Shown here in pieces: positions 28,440-38,862 of a stretch of 64,000 nucleotides of DNA (positions are counted from its first letter, which is position 1; every line of letters starts with the position of its first letter). The notes beneath the pieces are model-generated. The model ran no database searches and was not told the origin of the DNA. It saw nothing but the letters and a program-made list of their open reading frames with translations. This DNA comes from Arcobacter suis CECT 7833 (GTDB lineage: Bacteria > Campylobacterota > Campylobacteria > Campylobacterales > Arcobacteraceae): positions 1,240,001-1,304,000 of the forward strand of contig NZ_CP032100.1 of the NCBI RefSeq assembly GCF_003544815.1, read 5' to 3'. The position numbers were made by a program, and so were the translations under genes.

Positions 28440-29644
28440 TATTCATTTCTTAAAACATCAATTACATCAATATTAGTAGCTTTAGAAGCTGGATAATAAG
28501 AAGAGATAAGTACAATAATAACTGCACCAATAATAATAGAAACAAAATCACTCATTGCTAAATCAAGTGGTAATTTAGCACTTCCATAAACATCTGCAGG
28601 AAGAGTTACAATATCAAAGTTATCCAATAACCAATATCCAAAAAATCCTAAAACAATTCCTGTTATAATTCCTGAAAATCCTATAATTGTTCCAACTCTT
28701 AGGAATATTGATTTGATTTCTTTACTTGTTGCTCCCATTGATAAAAGTAGGGCAATCTCTTTTCTTCTACTCATTACAGTCATTAATAAAGATGAAATAA
28801 TATTCAACGAAGCAACAAGTATAATAAGCATTAATACAATAAATAAAGCAGTTTTTTCCATTTTCATTGCAGCAAAGAAATTACCATTTTGTTGCCACCA
28901 TCCCACAACAGAGGCTTTGTTTCCTAGATAAGTTCTTAATTTTTCTATATCAGTAAATGCATCATCTGAATGAACATGAATTCCATCAAATGTACCTTCT
29001 TCTTTTTTTAATAGAGTTTGTAAAGACTCTAAAGAAGTATACATATAAGCTTTATCATAGGCATTAAGTCCAGATGTAAAAGAGTTTGCAAAGGTAAATC
29101 TTTTCATTTTTGGCATCATAGAAAAACCAGTTGGGTTTAATTCTGTAAAATATAAAGTAGTTTTAGCCCCAGGATTTAAAAACAGTTTGTCAGATATTCC
29201 AGAACCTGTGATAATATCAAATTTATCAAGATTTAAATTTCCTAAAGCTTCTTTATAAACAGGATTAATTAAAGCTTCTTTTTCAGGAATTACTCCAAAA
29301 ATCATACCTCCACTCATTGTATCTCCACTTTGAATAATTGCTTGAGATGAAATAAATGGAGAAAATTTTAAATGTGGGAACTCTTTTTGAAGTTTATTTA
29401 ACAATTCTTGATCCAAAGAAATAGTACTAAGTTTTGGATGAATTGTTAAAGGATAATTCATAGTAAAAAGTTTTTTCTCAAACTCTTTTGCTGTACCATT
29501 CATAATAGCCATAGAAAGTATTAAAACCATAACACCAATAGAAACACCTATAAATGCTAAAATAGCACTTATAGAAATAAATGGATTTTTTTTATCAAAT
29601 CTTAAATATTTTTTTACAATAAAATTTACTAATTCTTTATTCAA
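28439..29644 (-). CDS. Lipoprotein-releasing ABC permease, LolC/LolE-like
   Basis: 401 residues in the FtsX/MacB permease layout. One N-terminal helix (ISAILAFIGVSIGVMVLILSMAIMNG) is followed by a large periplasmic domain and three C-terminal helices (FIVLMLIILVASLNIISSLLMTV, IGFSGIITGIVLGFFGYWLLD, FVSIIIGAVIIVLISSYYP). The phrase SRRKEIALLLSMGATSKEI is the coupling segment of this family. It moves lipoproteins from the inner membrane to LolA, and lolA itself lies just across secA. It follows secA with a 2-base gap. Confidence 0.85.
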   Translation of the reverse strand: MNKELVNFIVKKYLRFDKKNPFISISAILAFIGVSIGVMVLILSMAIMNGTAKEFEKKLFTMNYPLTIHPKLSTISLDQELLNKLQKEFPHLKFSPFISSQAIIQSGDTMSGGMIFGVIPEKEALINPVYKEALGNLNLDKFDIITGSGISDKLFLNPGAKTTLYFTELNPTGFSMMPKMKRFTFANSFTSGLNAYDKAYMYTSLESLQTLLKKEEGTFDGIHVHSDDAFTDIEKLRTYLGNKASVVGWWQQNGNFFAAMKMEKTALFIVLMLIILVASLNIISSLLMTVMSRRKEIALLLSMGATSKEIKSIFLRVGTIIGFSGIITGIVLGFFGYWLLDNFDIVTLPADVYGSAKLPLDLAMSDFVSIIIGAVIIVLISSYYPASKATNIDVIDVLRNE

Positions 29645-29646
29645 AT

Positions 29647-32265
29647 TTAGATTCCTGCCGCTAAACCTTTTTTAGGTCCGCTTTTTCCACAACATTGTTT
29701 AAATTTCAAGCCACTTCCACAAGGACAAGTTTCATTTCTTGCAATTTTTTTATCACTATTTCTTACTGCTTCTTGTGCAATATTTGTAGTAATATGTTCA
29801 GTTGCTTCTTCCATTTGTTCTTTCATTCTTGCAATTGCTTCTTGCTCTTTTTGTTTATCTTCATGACTTTGAAGTTGAATTGTAAATAATATTTTGATAA
29901 TTTCATTTTTAATATTTGCAATTAATTCAATAAACATATTATAAGATTCTTTTTTATATTCAACCAATGGATCTTTTTGATTATATCCTCTTAGACCGAT
30001 TCCAGTTTTTAATGTATCCATTGAATATAAATGTTCTCTCCATGCATTATCTAAAATCTGTAAATAAAGAATTCTTTCAATTTCACTTTTTTGTTCAGTT
30101 GCAGCCATTGACATTTTTCTATTATAAACTTCTTCTAAAAATGAATTTAAATTTGTTTCTAAATCTTCGTAAGAATCACTTTTCATATCTTCAATATCTA
30201 CAAGTAATCTTAGTTCTTCTTCAAATTTTATTTTTATAAATTCATAATCAAAATCTTCGCTAGGCATCCCTTTTATGATATTTGCATTTGATAATAGATT
30301 CTGTACATATTCAAGTCTATTTTCAGTAAGTTTTGATTCAATATCAAAATCAGGTTTTAATAAATCATTTCTAAATGAATAAATTACTTTTCTTTGCTCA
30401 TTTGCAACATCATCATATTCAAGTAGGTGTTTTCTTGATTCAAAATGCATTGATTCTACTTTTTTCTGAGCATTTTCAACTGCACGAGTAACCATTCTAG
30501 ATTCGATATGTTCACCTTCTTCAATACCTAGTCTTTCCATAATTCCTTTGATTTTATCACTTCCAAAAATTCTTAAAAGATTGTCTTCTAAAGATAAATA
30601 AAATTGAGATTCACCAACATCTCCTTGTCGTCCAGCACGTCCCCTTAATTGGTTATCAATTCTTCTAGATTCATGTCTTTCGGTTCCAATTATTGCTAAT
30701 CCACCAAGATCTAAAATTTCTTGAGAAAGTTTAATATCAACCCCACGTCCTGCCATATTTGTAGCAATCGTAACAGCACCTTTTTGTCCAGCATCTGCTA
30801 TGATTTTTCCTTCTTTTTCATGTTGCTTTGCATTTAAAACTGTATGAGGAATCTTTTTACTAACTAAAATTGCATGTAGTTTTTCTGATTTTTCAATAGA
30901 TGCAGTTCCTACTAAAACAGGCTGACCTTTTTCGTGTAGTTGTTTGATTCTGTTACAAACAGCTTCAAATTTTTCTTTTTCACTTTTATAAATTAAATCA
31001 TTTTTATCAATTCTTTGAACAGGAACATTTGTAGGAATTGATACAACATCTAGTCTATAAATTTCTGCAAATTCTGTAGCTTCTGTTTGAGCAGTTCCTG
31101 TCATACCAGCTAACTTTTTATACATTCTAAAATAATTTTGGAACGTAATATCTGCTAAAGTTTGTGATTCATCTTGAATTGCAACACCTTCTTTTGCTTC
31201 TAAAGCTTGGTGTAATCCTTCACTAAATCTTCTTCCTTCACTTAATCTTCCTGTAAATTCATCAACAATAATTACTGTATTATCTTTTACAACATAATCA
31301 ACATCTTTTTCAAAAATAAAGTTTGCTTTTAAAGCTTGATCTAAACTATGAGAAAGCATTGCATTTTCAATAGAATAAAGATTATCTACACCAAATAAAT
31401 TTTCGGCATTTTCATGACCTTGCTCTGTCAATAATACTGATTTATTTTTTTCATCAACAATAAAATCACCAGTAGTTGTTGGTTTATCACTAGCGTTTTT
31501 AGGTTCTATTAATTGACCTCTTTCTAATTTTAGAGCAATTTCATTAGCTCTTACATAGTTTGAATTTTTGTGATTTGTTGGTCCTGAAATAATTAAAGGA
31601 GTTCTTGCTTCATCAATTAAAATTGAGTCAACTTCATCTACAATTACAAAGTTGTGTCCTCTTTGAACTTTTTCACTAATATCATAATTCATATTATCTC
31701 TTAAATAATCAAATCCAAATTCATTGTTTGTTCCATAAGTAATATCACAAGTATATTGTTCTCGTCTTTCTTGATCATTTCTTAATCCACCAACAACTGC
31801 ACCAACACTAAATCCTAAAAAATTATATAAGGGCTTTAATTCATTTGAATCTCTGCTAGCAAGATAATCATTAACTGTAACAACATGTACACCATTTCCA
31901 CTTAAGGCATTTAAAGCAACTGCAAGTGATCCAACAAGTGTTTTCCCTTCACCTGTTTTCATTTCAGCAATTCTTCCTTCATGTAAAACCATTGCACCAA
32001 TAAGTTGAACATCATAAGGTCTCATATTTAAAACTCTTTTACTAGCTTCTCTAGTAATTGCAAAAGACTGCATTAATATATCATTTAATGATTTTTCTTC
32101 TTTTTGTACAAGTTCTTTTAATTTATTAAATTCACCTTGTAACTCTTCATCACTTAAGTTTTCATACTTACTTTCAAGAGCAGTTATCTCTTGAGCTTTC
32201 TTTTTGTATAGTTTTACTTCTCTATCGTTTCTTGTACCAAAAATTTTTGAAAAAACATTTAACAT
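29647..32265 (-). CDS. secA: Protein translocase ATPase SecA
   Basis: Motor of Sec-dependent protein export. 872 residues. Walker A is MKTGEGKTL, Walker [20 protein letters not shown], and other motifs include [26 protein letters not shown], and [23 protein letters not shown]. The C-terminal zinc motif [14 protein letters not shown] is intact and would bind SecB-type partners or lipids. It is co-transcribed with the LolC/E-like permease, an association reported for other Campylobacterota, and is divergent from lolA. Confidence 0.97.
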   Translation of the reverse strand: MLNVFSKIFGTRNDREVKLYKKKAQEITALESKYENLSDEELQGEFNKLKELVQKEEKSLNDILMQSFAITREASKRVLNMRPYDVQLIGAMVLHEGRIAEMKTGEGKTLVGSLAVALNALSGNGVHVVTVNDYLASRDSNELKPLYNFLGFSVGAVVGGLRNDQERREQYTCDITYGTNNEFGFDYLRDNMNYDISEKVQRGHNFVIVDEVDSILIDEARTPLIISGPTNHKNSNYVRANEIALKLERGQLIEPKNASDKPTTTGDFIVDEKNKSVLLTEQGHENAENLFGVDNLYSIENAMLSHSLDQALKANFIFEKDVDYVVKDNTVIIVDEFTGRLSEGRRFSEGLHQALEAKEGVAIQDESQTLADITFQNYFRMYKKLAGMTGTAQTEATEFAEIYRLDVVSIPTNVPVQRIDKNDLIYKSEKEKFEAVCNRIKQLHEKGQPVLVGTASIEKSEKLHAILVSKKIPHTVLNAKQHEKEGKIIADAGQKGAVTIATNMAGRGVDIKLSQEILDLGGLAIIGTERHESRRIDNQLRGRAGRQGDVGESQFYLSLEDNLLRIFGSDKIKGIMERLGIEEGEHIESRMVTRAVENAQKKVESMHFESRKHLLEYDDVANEQRKVIYSFRNDLLKPDFDIESKLTENRLEYVQNLLSNANIIKGMPSEDFDYEFIKIKFEEELRLLVDIEDMKSDSYEDLETNLNSFLEEVYNRKMSMAATEQKSEIERILYLQILDNAWREHLYSMDTLKTGIGLRGYNQKDPLVEYKKESYNMFIELIANIKNEIIKILFTIQLQSHEDKQKEQEAIARMKEQMEEATEHITTNIAQEAVRNSDKKIARNETCPCGSGLKFKQCCGKSGPKKGLAAGI

Positions 32266-32322
32266 AAAATTAGTTCCTTTTCGTTATAATCGCCAAGATT
32301 ATATAAAAAAAAAGGTTAAAAT

Positions 32323-32856
32323 ATGTTTTATAAATTGATAATTGCTACAACACTGTTTTGTTTATCTTGTATAGCTTCAAATGATATTAGAGATTTAGAC
32401 AGTTTTAAAGCAAGTTTTTCCCAATTAATCACATCTAGTTCGCAAAATATAATTGAATATAAGGGTGAAGTTTTTATTAAAAAAAGTGGAAAAATTTTAT
32501 GGAAATACAAAACACCAGTTGTGAAAAATGTATATATTAACAATGATTTTGCAATTGTTGATGAACCAGAGTTAGAACAAGCAATTTTTACTCAATTAGA
32601 AAGTGAGATAAATATCATCAAACTTCTAAATAGTTCAAAAAAAATGAATGATAATAGTTATATTACAAATATTGAAGATGTTGATTATTTAATTAAAACT
32701 TCAAAAAGTGATGATAAAATCAGTTATATTAAATACAAAGATAAACTTGAAAATGATGTTGAAATTAAATTTTCTAATGTAGTTCAAAATGGTGAAATTT
32801 CAGATGAAATTTTTAAGTTCACTGTGCCAGAACACTATGATGTTATAAGAAAATAG
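32323..32856 (+). CDS. lolA: Outer-membrane lipoprotein carrier LolA
   Basis: Periplasmic chaperone that takes lipoproteins from LolCDE to the outer membrane. 177 residues. The signal peptide MFYKLIIATTLFCLSCIAS is followed by the LolA pattern DLDSFKASFSQLITSSSQNIIEYKGEVFIKKSGKILWKYKTP and INNDFAIVDEPELEQAI. It ends in VPEHYDVIRK. Divergent from secA and followed within about 20 bases by the rnpB promoter. Confidence 0.82.
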   Translation: MFYKLIIATTLFCLSCIASNDIRDLDSFKASFSQLITSSSQNIIEYKGEVFIKKSGKILWKYKTPVVKNVYINNDFAIVDEPELEQAIFTQLESEINIIKLLNSSKKMNDNSYITNIEDVDYLIKTSKSDDKISYIKYKDKLENDVEIKFSNVVQNGEISDEIFKFTVPEHYDVIRK

Positions 32857-32874
32857 ATTTTAAGAAATTATAGC

Positions 32875-32880
32875 TATAAT
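32875..32880 (+). promoter_or_regulatory. rnpB promoter -10 element
   Basis: TATAAT ends seven bases before the 5' end of the RNase P RNA at 32887, the expected spacing. No convincing -35 is present. Confidence 0.55.
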
Positions 32881-32886
32881 ACGCAC

Positions 32887-33206
32887 AGGTAAACCAGACA
32901 ATAGCTTGAATAAAATCAAGAGGAAAGTCCGGGCTGCTGTGAAGTGTGGTTCCATTTAAACAATGGCTAGGGTAACCTAAGGGATAGTGCAACAGAGAAT
33001 AGACAGCCGATTTTTCGGTGATGGTGAAACGGTGGGGTAAGAGCCTACCAGACTTTTGAGCAATCTTAAGTGCTTTGTAAACCCAACCTGCAGCAAGAAG
33101 ACTAGGTATTTACTTCACAACTTTGGTCTTCGCAAGACTACTAAAGCAATTTAGTAGCTAGATAAATTATTGTCTTAAAAACAAAACGCGGCTTATTGGT
33201 TTACCT
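32887..33206 (+). ncRNA. rnpB: RNase P RNA
   Basis: Catalytic RNA that trims 5' leaders from pre-tRNAs. The P1 helix pairs AGGTAAACC (32887-32895) with GGTTTACCT (33198-33206). Conserved core segments are visible: GAGGAAAGTCCGGGCT near 32921, AGTGCAACAGAGAATAGACAGCCG near 32986, GGTAAGAGCCTACCAG near 33037 and the 3' core ACAAAACGCGGCTTAT. A class A bacterial RNase P RNA of about 320 nt. Mature ends are estimates. Confidence 0.93.
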
Positions 33207-33327
33207 ACTAATTACGCAAATACTTACAAATAACCCCAAAAAAGCATTTGTTAACTAAATTAATTATATAATTATTTATTAAAAAAATGTAAACACCTTT
33301 GTATAAAATATAATTAGAAGGAATAAA

Positions 33328-33945
33328 ATGATTGAAATAAAAGACTTATTGAAATATTTTTGGTATTTTTCTATTATTTTAATTTTTTTAGGACTAATTA
33401 AAATATTTATATATAAATTGGGAAAGAAATTAAAAGAAAAAAATGAAGACAAAAAACAGCATATGATAAAAAAAGAATCTTTTGCAGATGAATTTGAAAA
33501 GGAACAACTCAAAAAAGAAAATGAAAATCTAAAGAATAAGATAAATCAATTATAAAAAGAATTAAAGAATTTTATTAATAAAAAAAAAGGTTTAGATTAT
33601 GAAGTTTTTGTTGCAAAAAAATATATTTAAAAAGGTTATGAAGTAATCTTACATGGTGTATTAGAGGGTAGAATTGACTATGGAATAGATTTAATTGCAA
33701 AGAAAGAAAATGAAACAATATTAATTCAATGTAAAAACTGGCAAATTGAGCAAAGTATTAATCAAGAAAAAGTATTGTCTTATTATGGAAGATTTAAGAG
33801 ATATGTAGATGAAAATGCATTGGATATAGAAAATACAAAATTAAGATTTATAGCTCCTGATAGTAAAATATTTAAAATTTCAGCAATAAAAATATTTCAG
33901 GATGAAAATTATCTAAATTACAGATATGAAATAATTAAAATGTAA
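33328..33945 (+). pseudogene. Membrane-anchored Mrr-like restriction endonuclease, two in-frame stops
   Basis: One frame runs 206 codons from the ATG at 33328 with only two interruptions, both TAA (codon 76 at 33553-33555 and codon 101 at 33628-33630). The first segment has a transmembrane helix (LLKYFWYFSIILIFLGLIKIF) and a charged coiled coil. The remainder reads LDYEVFVAKKYI, then KGYEVILHGVLEGRIDYGID and LIAKKENETILIQCKNW, with the Mrr-type D...QCK nuclease motif. The remaining frame is intact, pointing to recent decay or to recoding. An isolated 75-residue peptide is what would be made now. Confidence 0.75.
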
Positions 33946-33987
33946 AGCTCTTTTAGATGATATTTTAAGTTTACTTATTAAAAAAAA

Positions 33988-34473
33988 CTATCCATGTAAT
34001 ACTTTTTCTTTTTTCAATTCTTTGTAAACAATCATAAATCTTCTTAAATATTCATCACTATGACTAGATTTTTCAAATCCTGAGTTATAATTCATAATCA
34101 TCTTTTTAATATTGTTTCTAGTGTACTTTTTCCAATAAATCAACTCATTTAGTGCAAAAATTGAACTAAGATTTTTATTTGTATTTAATTCATTACATAA
34201 TTTGCTTTTATCACCATTACTTCCAATTCTTTTCATGGCTATATTTGTATTAATTTGATGTATTCCACAAATAGAATTATTATTTGATTCATATTTTCCT
34301 AATCTAGTTTCAACTATTCCAATTGCAGCTAGTTCTAGCCCTAAACCATGTGGTTCACCTATTTTTATAAGTTTATCTGTTAATTTTGTTTCATTTTCTG
34401 TAAGTTCATTGTAGTTGAAGTCCCAACTAAATAAACTTATACAAATTGTACTTATTAATATTATTGTTTTCAT
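33988..34473 (-). CDS. Lysozyme-like transglycosylase-fold protein
   Basis: 161 residues. Signal peptide MKTIILISTICISLFSWDF. The segment LELAAIGIVETRLGKYES resembles the catalytic helix of SLT-type transglycosylases, with glutamate in IVET, followed by SICGIHQINTNIAMKRIG and NYNSGF, the latter similar to the YN-G substrate-binding motif. It is probably a periplasmic peptidoglycan lyase. The short length is close to single-domain SLT proteins. It is downstream of the glutathionylspermidine-synthase-like gene. Confidence 0.68.
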   Translation of the reverse strand: MKTIILISTICISLFSWDFNYNELTENETKLTDKLIKIGEPHGLGLELAAIGIVETRLGKYESNNNSICGIHQINTNIAMKRIGSNGDKSKLCNELNTNKNLSSIFALNELIYWKKYTRNNIKKMIMNYNSGFEKSSHSDEYLRRFMIVYKELKKEKVLHG

Positions 34474-34547
34474 TTTCCTACTTTTAATTTTTTATATTAT
34501 TTCAATAAATTGTATTTTTTTTGTGTAATGATTTTTTTTATAGTTAT

Positions 34548-34577
34548 AAGGGCTTATTGATATTACAATAAGCCCTT
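34548..34577 (-). terminator. Terminator after the UPF0323-linked operon
   Basis: Perfect 12-bp stem AAGGGCTTATTG (34548-34559) with CAATAAGCCCTT (34566-34577), followed on the minus strand by AT-rich sequence with a T run. It lies directly after the stop of the minus-strand gene. Confidence 0.75.
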
Positions 34578-34580
34578 TGA

Positions 34581-35759
34581 TTATTTTATAATATGACCTA
34601 CAAATTTTGACATATTATTTAAGATTTTTCCACCTCTTCTGAATCCTAATCCACAAGCTTCATAGGCATAAAATACTCCAGCTTGATAAGAGTTTCCATT
34701 TGAATCTTTTGGAAATTCTACATATTCTTGATAAATTGCTTTATGTCCTTCATAAATGCCATCTGTTTGTTCATCAATTGAACCATCTGCATTTATGATT
34801 TTTGTATTAGCTCCTTCTCTTCCAAAACATCTTTTTTCCACATGTTTTTTTCCTACAAGAGGTTCAAATGAAGTTTCAAGTAATAAAGGGTGATTTGGGT
34901 ATAAATCCCATAAAACTTTCATAAATCCTTTTGATTGGAATAATAAACTATAAGCTGGATTAAAAATGATAGCTTTTTTATCTTTTATGATTTGTGTTAA
35001 AACTAGGGCTAATTCATTTTCTTCAATAGCCATATTTTCCCAAGGAATCAGTTTAAACCAAAATTCAAAAAGTTCGTCATCTTTAAAAATACCATCATCA
35101 CTAAATTGTACATTTTCTATAAATTCAAAATCAGTATTGAAACCAGCTTCATTTGCTATATGTTCTAAAAGTTTTGTTGTATTTATATCTTCTGTTGAAC
35201 TTGAAATTGAAGAAAAAAGTATTTTCCAGCCTAAATTTTGATAATGTTCTTCAAATTTTTCAATATCAGAATCAAGGGTTATAATTCTTTTAAAATTATC
35301 TTTTAAAGCTTCATAAAGATTATTAAATTGACTAGCTTCGTTTAAACCATTAGCTTTTAACATCGCCCATTGGATAATTGCAGTTTCAAAAAGTGAAGTT
35401 GGCGTATCTGCATTGAATTCTATAAGTTTTATAGGTTTTCCATCAATTCCACCTGCTAAATCAAATCTTGAATATAAATGCCAGTGAACATCATTTTCCC
35501 AAGATTCTTTTATAACTTCAACTAAATTAAAAGGAATATTTAAATCATGAAATAAGTCATTATCTATTACATACTGCCCAGCTTGTGCAAACATATCATA
35601 TAATTCATTTGCAGCGTCATAATAAGCATTTGCTTCATCTTCATTTATTACAACTATTTCATCACTCACATAAGAAGAATTGTCACTATCTGTATGCCAA
35701 ACAAAGCCAATTGATTCTAAATATTCATCACTTAGAGGTTTTAGTTTTTCTAATTGCAT
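34581..35759 (-). CDS. Glutathionylspermidine synthase-like ATP-grasp protein
   Basis: 392 residues from the ATG at 35759, which has a GGGAG ribosome binding site overlapping the end of the previous gene. An in-frame extension upstream runs antiparallel to nothing functional and overlaps that gene in another frame, so it is rejected. The segments HLYSRFDLAGGIDGKPIKLIEFNADTPTSLFETA, FKLIPWENMA and EPLVGKKHVEKRCFGREGANTKI match the glutathionylspermidine synthase C-terminal ATP-grasp family. In bacteria without trypanothione chemistry the substrate is unknown. The pairing with a UPF0323 lipoprotein gene recalls Cj0371-Cj0372 of Campylobacter. Confidence 0.78.
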   Translation of the reverse strand: MQLEKLKPLSDEYLESIGFVWHTDSDNSSYVSDEIVVINEDEANAYYDAANELYDMFAQAGQYVIDNDLFHDLNIPFNLVEVIKESWENDVHWHLYSRFDLAGGIDGKPIKLIEFNADTPTSLFETAIIQWAMLKANGLNEASQFNNLYEALKDNFKRIITLDSDIEKFEEHYQNLGWKILFSSISSSTEDINTTKLLEHIANEAGFNTDFEFIENVQFSDDGIFKDDELFEFWFKLIPWENMAIEENELALVLTQIIKDKKAIIFNPAYSLLFQSKGFMKVLWDLYPNHPLLLETSFEPLVGKKHVEKRCFGREGANTKIINADGSIDEQTDGIYEGHKAIYQEYVEFPKDSNGNSYQAGVFYAYEACGLGFRRGGKILNNMSKFVGHIIK

Positions 35760-35760
35760 A

Positions 35761-36417
35761 TTAACTCCCAAAGCTTGATGAAGTTGATTTTGCTGGATTT
35801 GAGTTATTATTTCCCCCAAAGAATCCACTTTTTTTATTAGCTGAACTATTTGTTCCTGATGTTCCAGCTGTTTTTGAAAATGAACTTTGTGATCTATTAT
35901 ACGTTTGCGGTGATTTGTATTGAGTTTGTCTTTGATTTTGGAAATTCTGATTATTAAATAGTTTATTCCCGAGCCAAGAACCAATCATTGCACCTGCTAT
36001 TGAAGATAATAAAACTCCACCAAGTCCCATTCCTCCACTACTTACTTCAGCATTTGGATTTGTAAGAGGTGAAGTTCCTGAATCTATTTTTACTTCTTCT
36101 TCTTTTACTAATTTATCAATTTCTTCTTGAGTTAATATTTTTTCACTACCATCAGGTTTTCTTAAAACAATAGTAGTTTTAGAAGCTGGAAATTCATCTG
36201 CAATTTTATATTTACCATCTGCTGATTCTTCTACAACGACAAATGCACCTTGTTTTTGACTAGCATTTGTAAAGGCATCATTTTGACCTTGGTTTTGTTG
36301 TTGATTTTTATCATTTGAACTATCACCACATCCAACAAGTCCTACAACAAGAAGAGAACCTAATCCACCAACCATTGCATAATTTGATATTTTTTTAATA
36401 TGATTTCTTTTTTTCAA
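35761..36417 (-). CDS. UPF0323 family lipoprotein
   Basis: 218 residues. The N-terminus MKKRNHIKKISNYAMVGGLGSLLVVGLVGCGDSS carries a lipobox (VGLVGC). The middle has FVVVEESADGKYKIADEFPASKTTIVLRKPDG, LTQEEIDKLVKEE, and a Gly-rich GMGLGGVLLSSIAGAMIGSWLGNKLF segment. The tail is low complexity in Ser, Asn and Gly. It matches the UPF0323 lipoproteins of Campylobacterota, known from Campylobacter next to a glutathionylspermidine synthase-like gene, as here. Function unknown. Confidence 0.8.
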   Translation of the reverse strand: MKKRNHIKKISNYAMVGGLGSLLVVGLVGCGDSSNDKNQQQNQGQNDAFTNASQKQGAFVVVEESADGKYKIADEFPASKTTIVLRKPDGSEKILTQEEIDKLVKEEEVKIDSGTSPLTNPNAEVSSGGMGLGGVLLSSIAGAMIGSWLGNKLFNNQNFQNQRQTQYKSPQTYNRSQSSFSKTAGTSGTNSSANKKSGFFGGNNNSNPAKSTSSSFGS

Positions 36418-36738
36418 AATTAATAATCCTTCCTTTTAATATATTTAAATAAAATCTATTTTTTAAGTACATATATTATAGCAAATAGATTAACAATAAT
36501 CAAAAAATCTATTTTTTTTCTTTTTTTTAGACTATTTATAAGAAAATATTTCTGGAATTATTAGTGATTAATGCCTTTATTTTAAAGTAAATAATTATAA
36601 AAAATAACAATAAAAATCTATTTATCACGTTGAATAAGTCTATTTTATATGCTTTTACTCTTAAAATATTCTTAAAAATAATAAACAAACTATTAGAATT
36701 ACTTTGTTATAATCGTACATTAATTTTTTGGAGTGTGT
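36418..36738. promoter_or_regulatory. 320-bp intergenic region with MCP promoter
   Basis: No gene is supported here. It is very AT-rich. On the plus strand TATAAT at 36708-36713 is a probable -10 for the chemoreceptor gene. On the minus side it must hold the promoter of the UPF0323 operon, but no clear hexamers stand out. Confidence 0.4.
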
Positions 36739-38622
36739 ATGTTATTGTCTGTAAAACAAAAAATATTTGTTTCTCTTTTATTTGTTGCATTTTTTGCGAG
36801 TATCTTTTTTGGATTTTTTATTTATATTAGCCAAAAACAAACTTTTTTTGATTCTATTGAATATCGATTAAATAGTGGTATAAATGGAGCTGATTTATAT
36901 TTAGGTGAAGATTTTATTGATAAATATACTTCTGAAACTCCAATGGATTCAAATGAATATGAAATTCATTTAAATAATTTAAGTAAATTTGCTAAAAATA
37001 TTGGATTGCAATATGTTTATTTGATGACTAAAAAAGAAGATAAAATATATACTGTAATTTCAAGTGCAACAGATGAAGAACTCAAAAACAAAGAATATGA
37101 TGTATTTATGACAGAATATGATGCTAGTGAAGCAATTGTAAATGGTTTTAAAGCTAATCATCAATTTGTAGAAGAAACTGTTGATAAATATGGACATTTT
37201 TATACATTGGTGTCTTCTCGAGTTTCAAAAAATGGTGAAATATATCTTATTGGTGCAGATATTGATATTAGTTTTATTAACTCTGCTTTAAATAGTTTAC
37301 TTGTAAAAACTATTTCAATTACAATATTAATTTTGATTATTGCCGTGTTATTTGCTTATTTTGTAAGTAATACTATTGGAAATAAAATTAGCAGTACTCA
37401 AAAAGGAATTTTAAACTTTTTTGATTTCTTATCACAAAAAACAAATACGGTTAATCATCTTGAAATAAAAGAGATGGATGAATTTGGAATAATGGCAAAA
37501 ATTGTAAATGAAAACATTGATAAAATTCAATTAGATCTTATTGCTGATAGTAATACTGTATCTCAATTTGTAACTATTTCTAATCAAATAAAAGCAGGAA
37601 ATCTCAATGGTAAAATAGATTCAAATCCAAATAATCCACAATTATTAGAATTAAGAAATGTATTTAATGACATGTTATTAATACTTAATTCAAATGTTAA
37701 TTCGGTTTTAATAACACTTGATAGTTACGCTAAATATGATTTTACAAAAACAACAAATAGTAGTAATTTACAAGGAGAATTAGGCTTTTTAGTAGAAAAT
37801 GTTAATAAATTAGGTAAAGAAATTACAAGTATGTTAATTGAAAATATGAAAAATGGACTTACCCTTGAAAATAGCTCAAATGTATTATTGAAAAATGTTA
37901 ATATTCTTAATACTTCATCAAATGAAGCTGCTACAAGTTTAGAAGAAACGGCTGCTGCTTTAGAAGAAGTAACAAGTAATATTCGAGCAACAACTCAAAA
38001 TATATCAGAAATGGCAAATTTAGCAAATGATGTAACTTTATCTGCAAAAAATGGAGAAAAATTAGCATATCAAACAACAGGAGCGATGGAAGATATAAAT
38101 AATCAAGTTAATGCAATCAATGAAGCAATTTCAATAATTGATCAAATAGCATTTCAAACAAATATTCTTTCTTTAAATGCAGCCGTAGAAGCTGCAACTG
38201 CTGGTGAAGCAGGAAAAGGATTTGCAGTTGTTGCAGCAGAAGTGCGGAATCTAGCAAATCGTTCAGCTCAAGCTGCACAAGAGATTAAAAAATTAGTAGA
38301 AAATGCAAAAGAAAAGGCTAATCAAGGTAAAGATATAGCAACTGTAATGATTACAGGTTACGAAAAATTAAATGAAAATATTATTCAAACTATTAATCTA
38401 ATTTCTGATGTTAGAAATGGAAGTAAAGAGCAATTAACAGGGATTGAACAAATCAATGATGCTGTTAATCTTTTGGATAGACAAACTCAACAAAATGCAA
38501 CCATAGCTACACAAACAAAAGATATTGCAATTTTGACTGATAAAATAGCAAAAATAGTTGTTAAAGATGCCAATTCAAAAGAATTTATCGGTAAAAATGA
38601 AGTTAAAGCTATCGCTATTTAA
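36739..38622 (+). CDS. Methyl-accepting chemotaxis protein
   Basis: 627 residues from the ATG at 36739 with GGAG six bases upstream. Two transmembrane helices ([21 protein letters not shown] and [18 protein letters not shown]) enclose a periplasmic sensing domain of about 170 residues that looks like a single Cache fold ([35 protein letters not shown]). The signalling hairpin is clear: [46 protein letters not shown]. No C-terminal CheR/CheB pentapeptide. Ligand unknown. Confidence 0.92.
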   Translation: MLLSVKQKIFVSLLFVAFFASIFFGFFIYISQKQTFFDSIEYRLNSGINGADLYLGEDFIDKYTSETPMDSNEYEIHLNNLSKFAKNIGLQYVYLMTKKEDKIYTVISSATDEELKNKEYDVFMTEYDASEAIVNGFKANHQFVEETVDKYGHFYTLVSSRVSKNGEIYLIGADIDISFINSALNSLLVKTISITILILIIAVLFAYFVSNTIGNKISSTQKGILNFFDFLSQKTNTVNHLEIKEMDEFGIMAKIVNENIDKIQLDLIADSNTVSQFVTISNQIKAGNLNGKIDSNPNNPQLLELRNVFNDMLLILNSNVNSVLITLDSYAKYDFTKTTNSSNLQGELGFLVENVNKLGKEITSMLIENMKNGLTLENSSNVLLKNVNILNTSSNEAATSLEETAAALEEVTSNIRATTQNISEMANLANDVTLSAKNGEKLAYQTTGAMEDINNQVNAINEAISIIDQIAFQTNILSLNAAVEAATAGEAGKGFAVVAAEVRNLANRSAQAAQEIKKLVENAKEKANQGKDIATVMITGYEKLNENIIQTINLISDVRNGSKEQLTGIEQINDAVNLLDRQTQQNATIATQTKDIAILTDKIAKIVVKDANSKEFIGKNEVKAIAI

Positions 38623-38637
38623 AAAGAAAAAATCTTT

Positions 38638-38808
38638 TTATTTAGGACTTTTTTCATCTTTGATTTTTGGATGACATAAAAGAATTTTTTCTTTAGTTTC
38701 TCTTTTGCAATTATTGCAAAAATAGATTAAAGAAGATTCTAGTTTTTCATCTTCTGGTAAGATAATATAGCTTTTTTTAGTCCCACAAAGTTTTGTTATT
38801 TTATACAT
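38638..38808 (-). CDS. Cys-rich microprotein (56 aa), possible zinc ribbon
   Basis: Short frame from the ATG at 38808 to the TAA at 38638. It reads MYKITKLCGTKKSYIILPED, then EKLESSLIYFCNNCKRETKE and KILLCHPKIKDEKSPK. C8, C31-x2-C34 and C45-H46 could form a metal site. It lies 54 bases after aroE on the same strand and is convergent with the chemoreceptor gene. The ribosome binding site is weak, so support comes from the cysteine pattern and codon use. Confidence 0.5.
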   Translation of the reverse strand: MYKITKLCGTKKSYIILPEDEKLESSLIYFCNNCKRETKEKILLCHPKIKDEKSPK

Positions 38809-38862
38809 TTTTATACTTTTAATTCTAGTTTTTTAATATGAATTATATAAAAAAAGGAAAAA

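Noticed and set aside
35760-35984. Upstream extension of the glutathionylspermidine synthase-like gene
   Set aside because: It overlaps the end of the UPF0323 gene in another frame, and the ATG at 35759 has a good GGGAG site.
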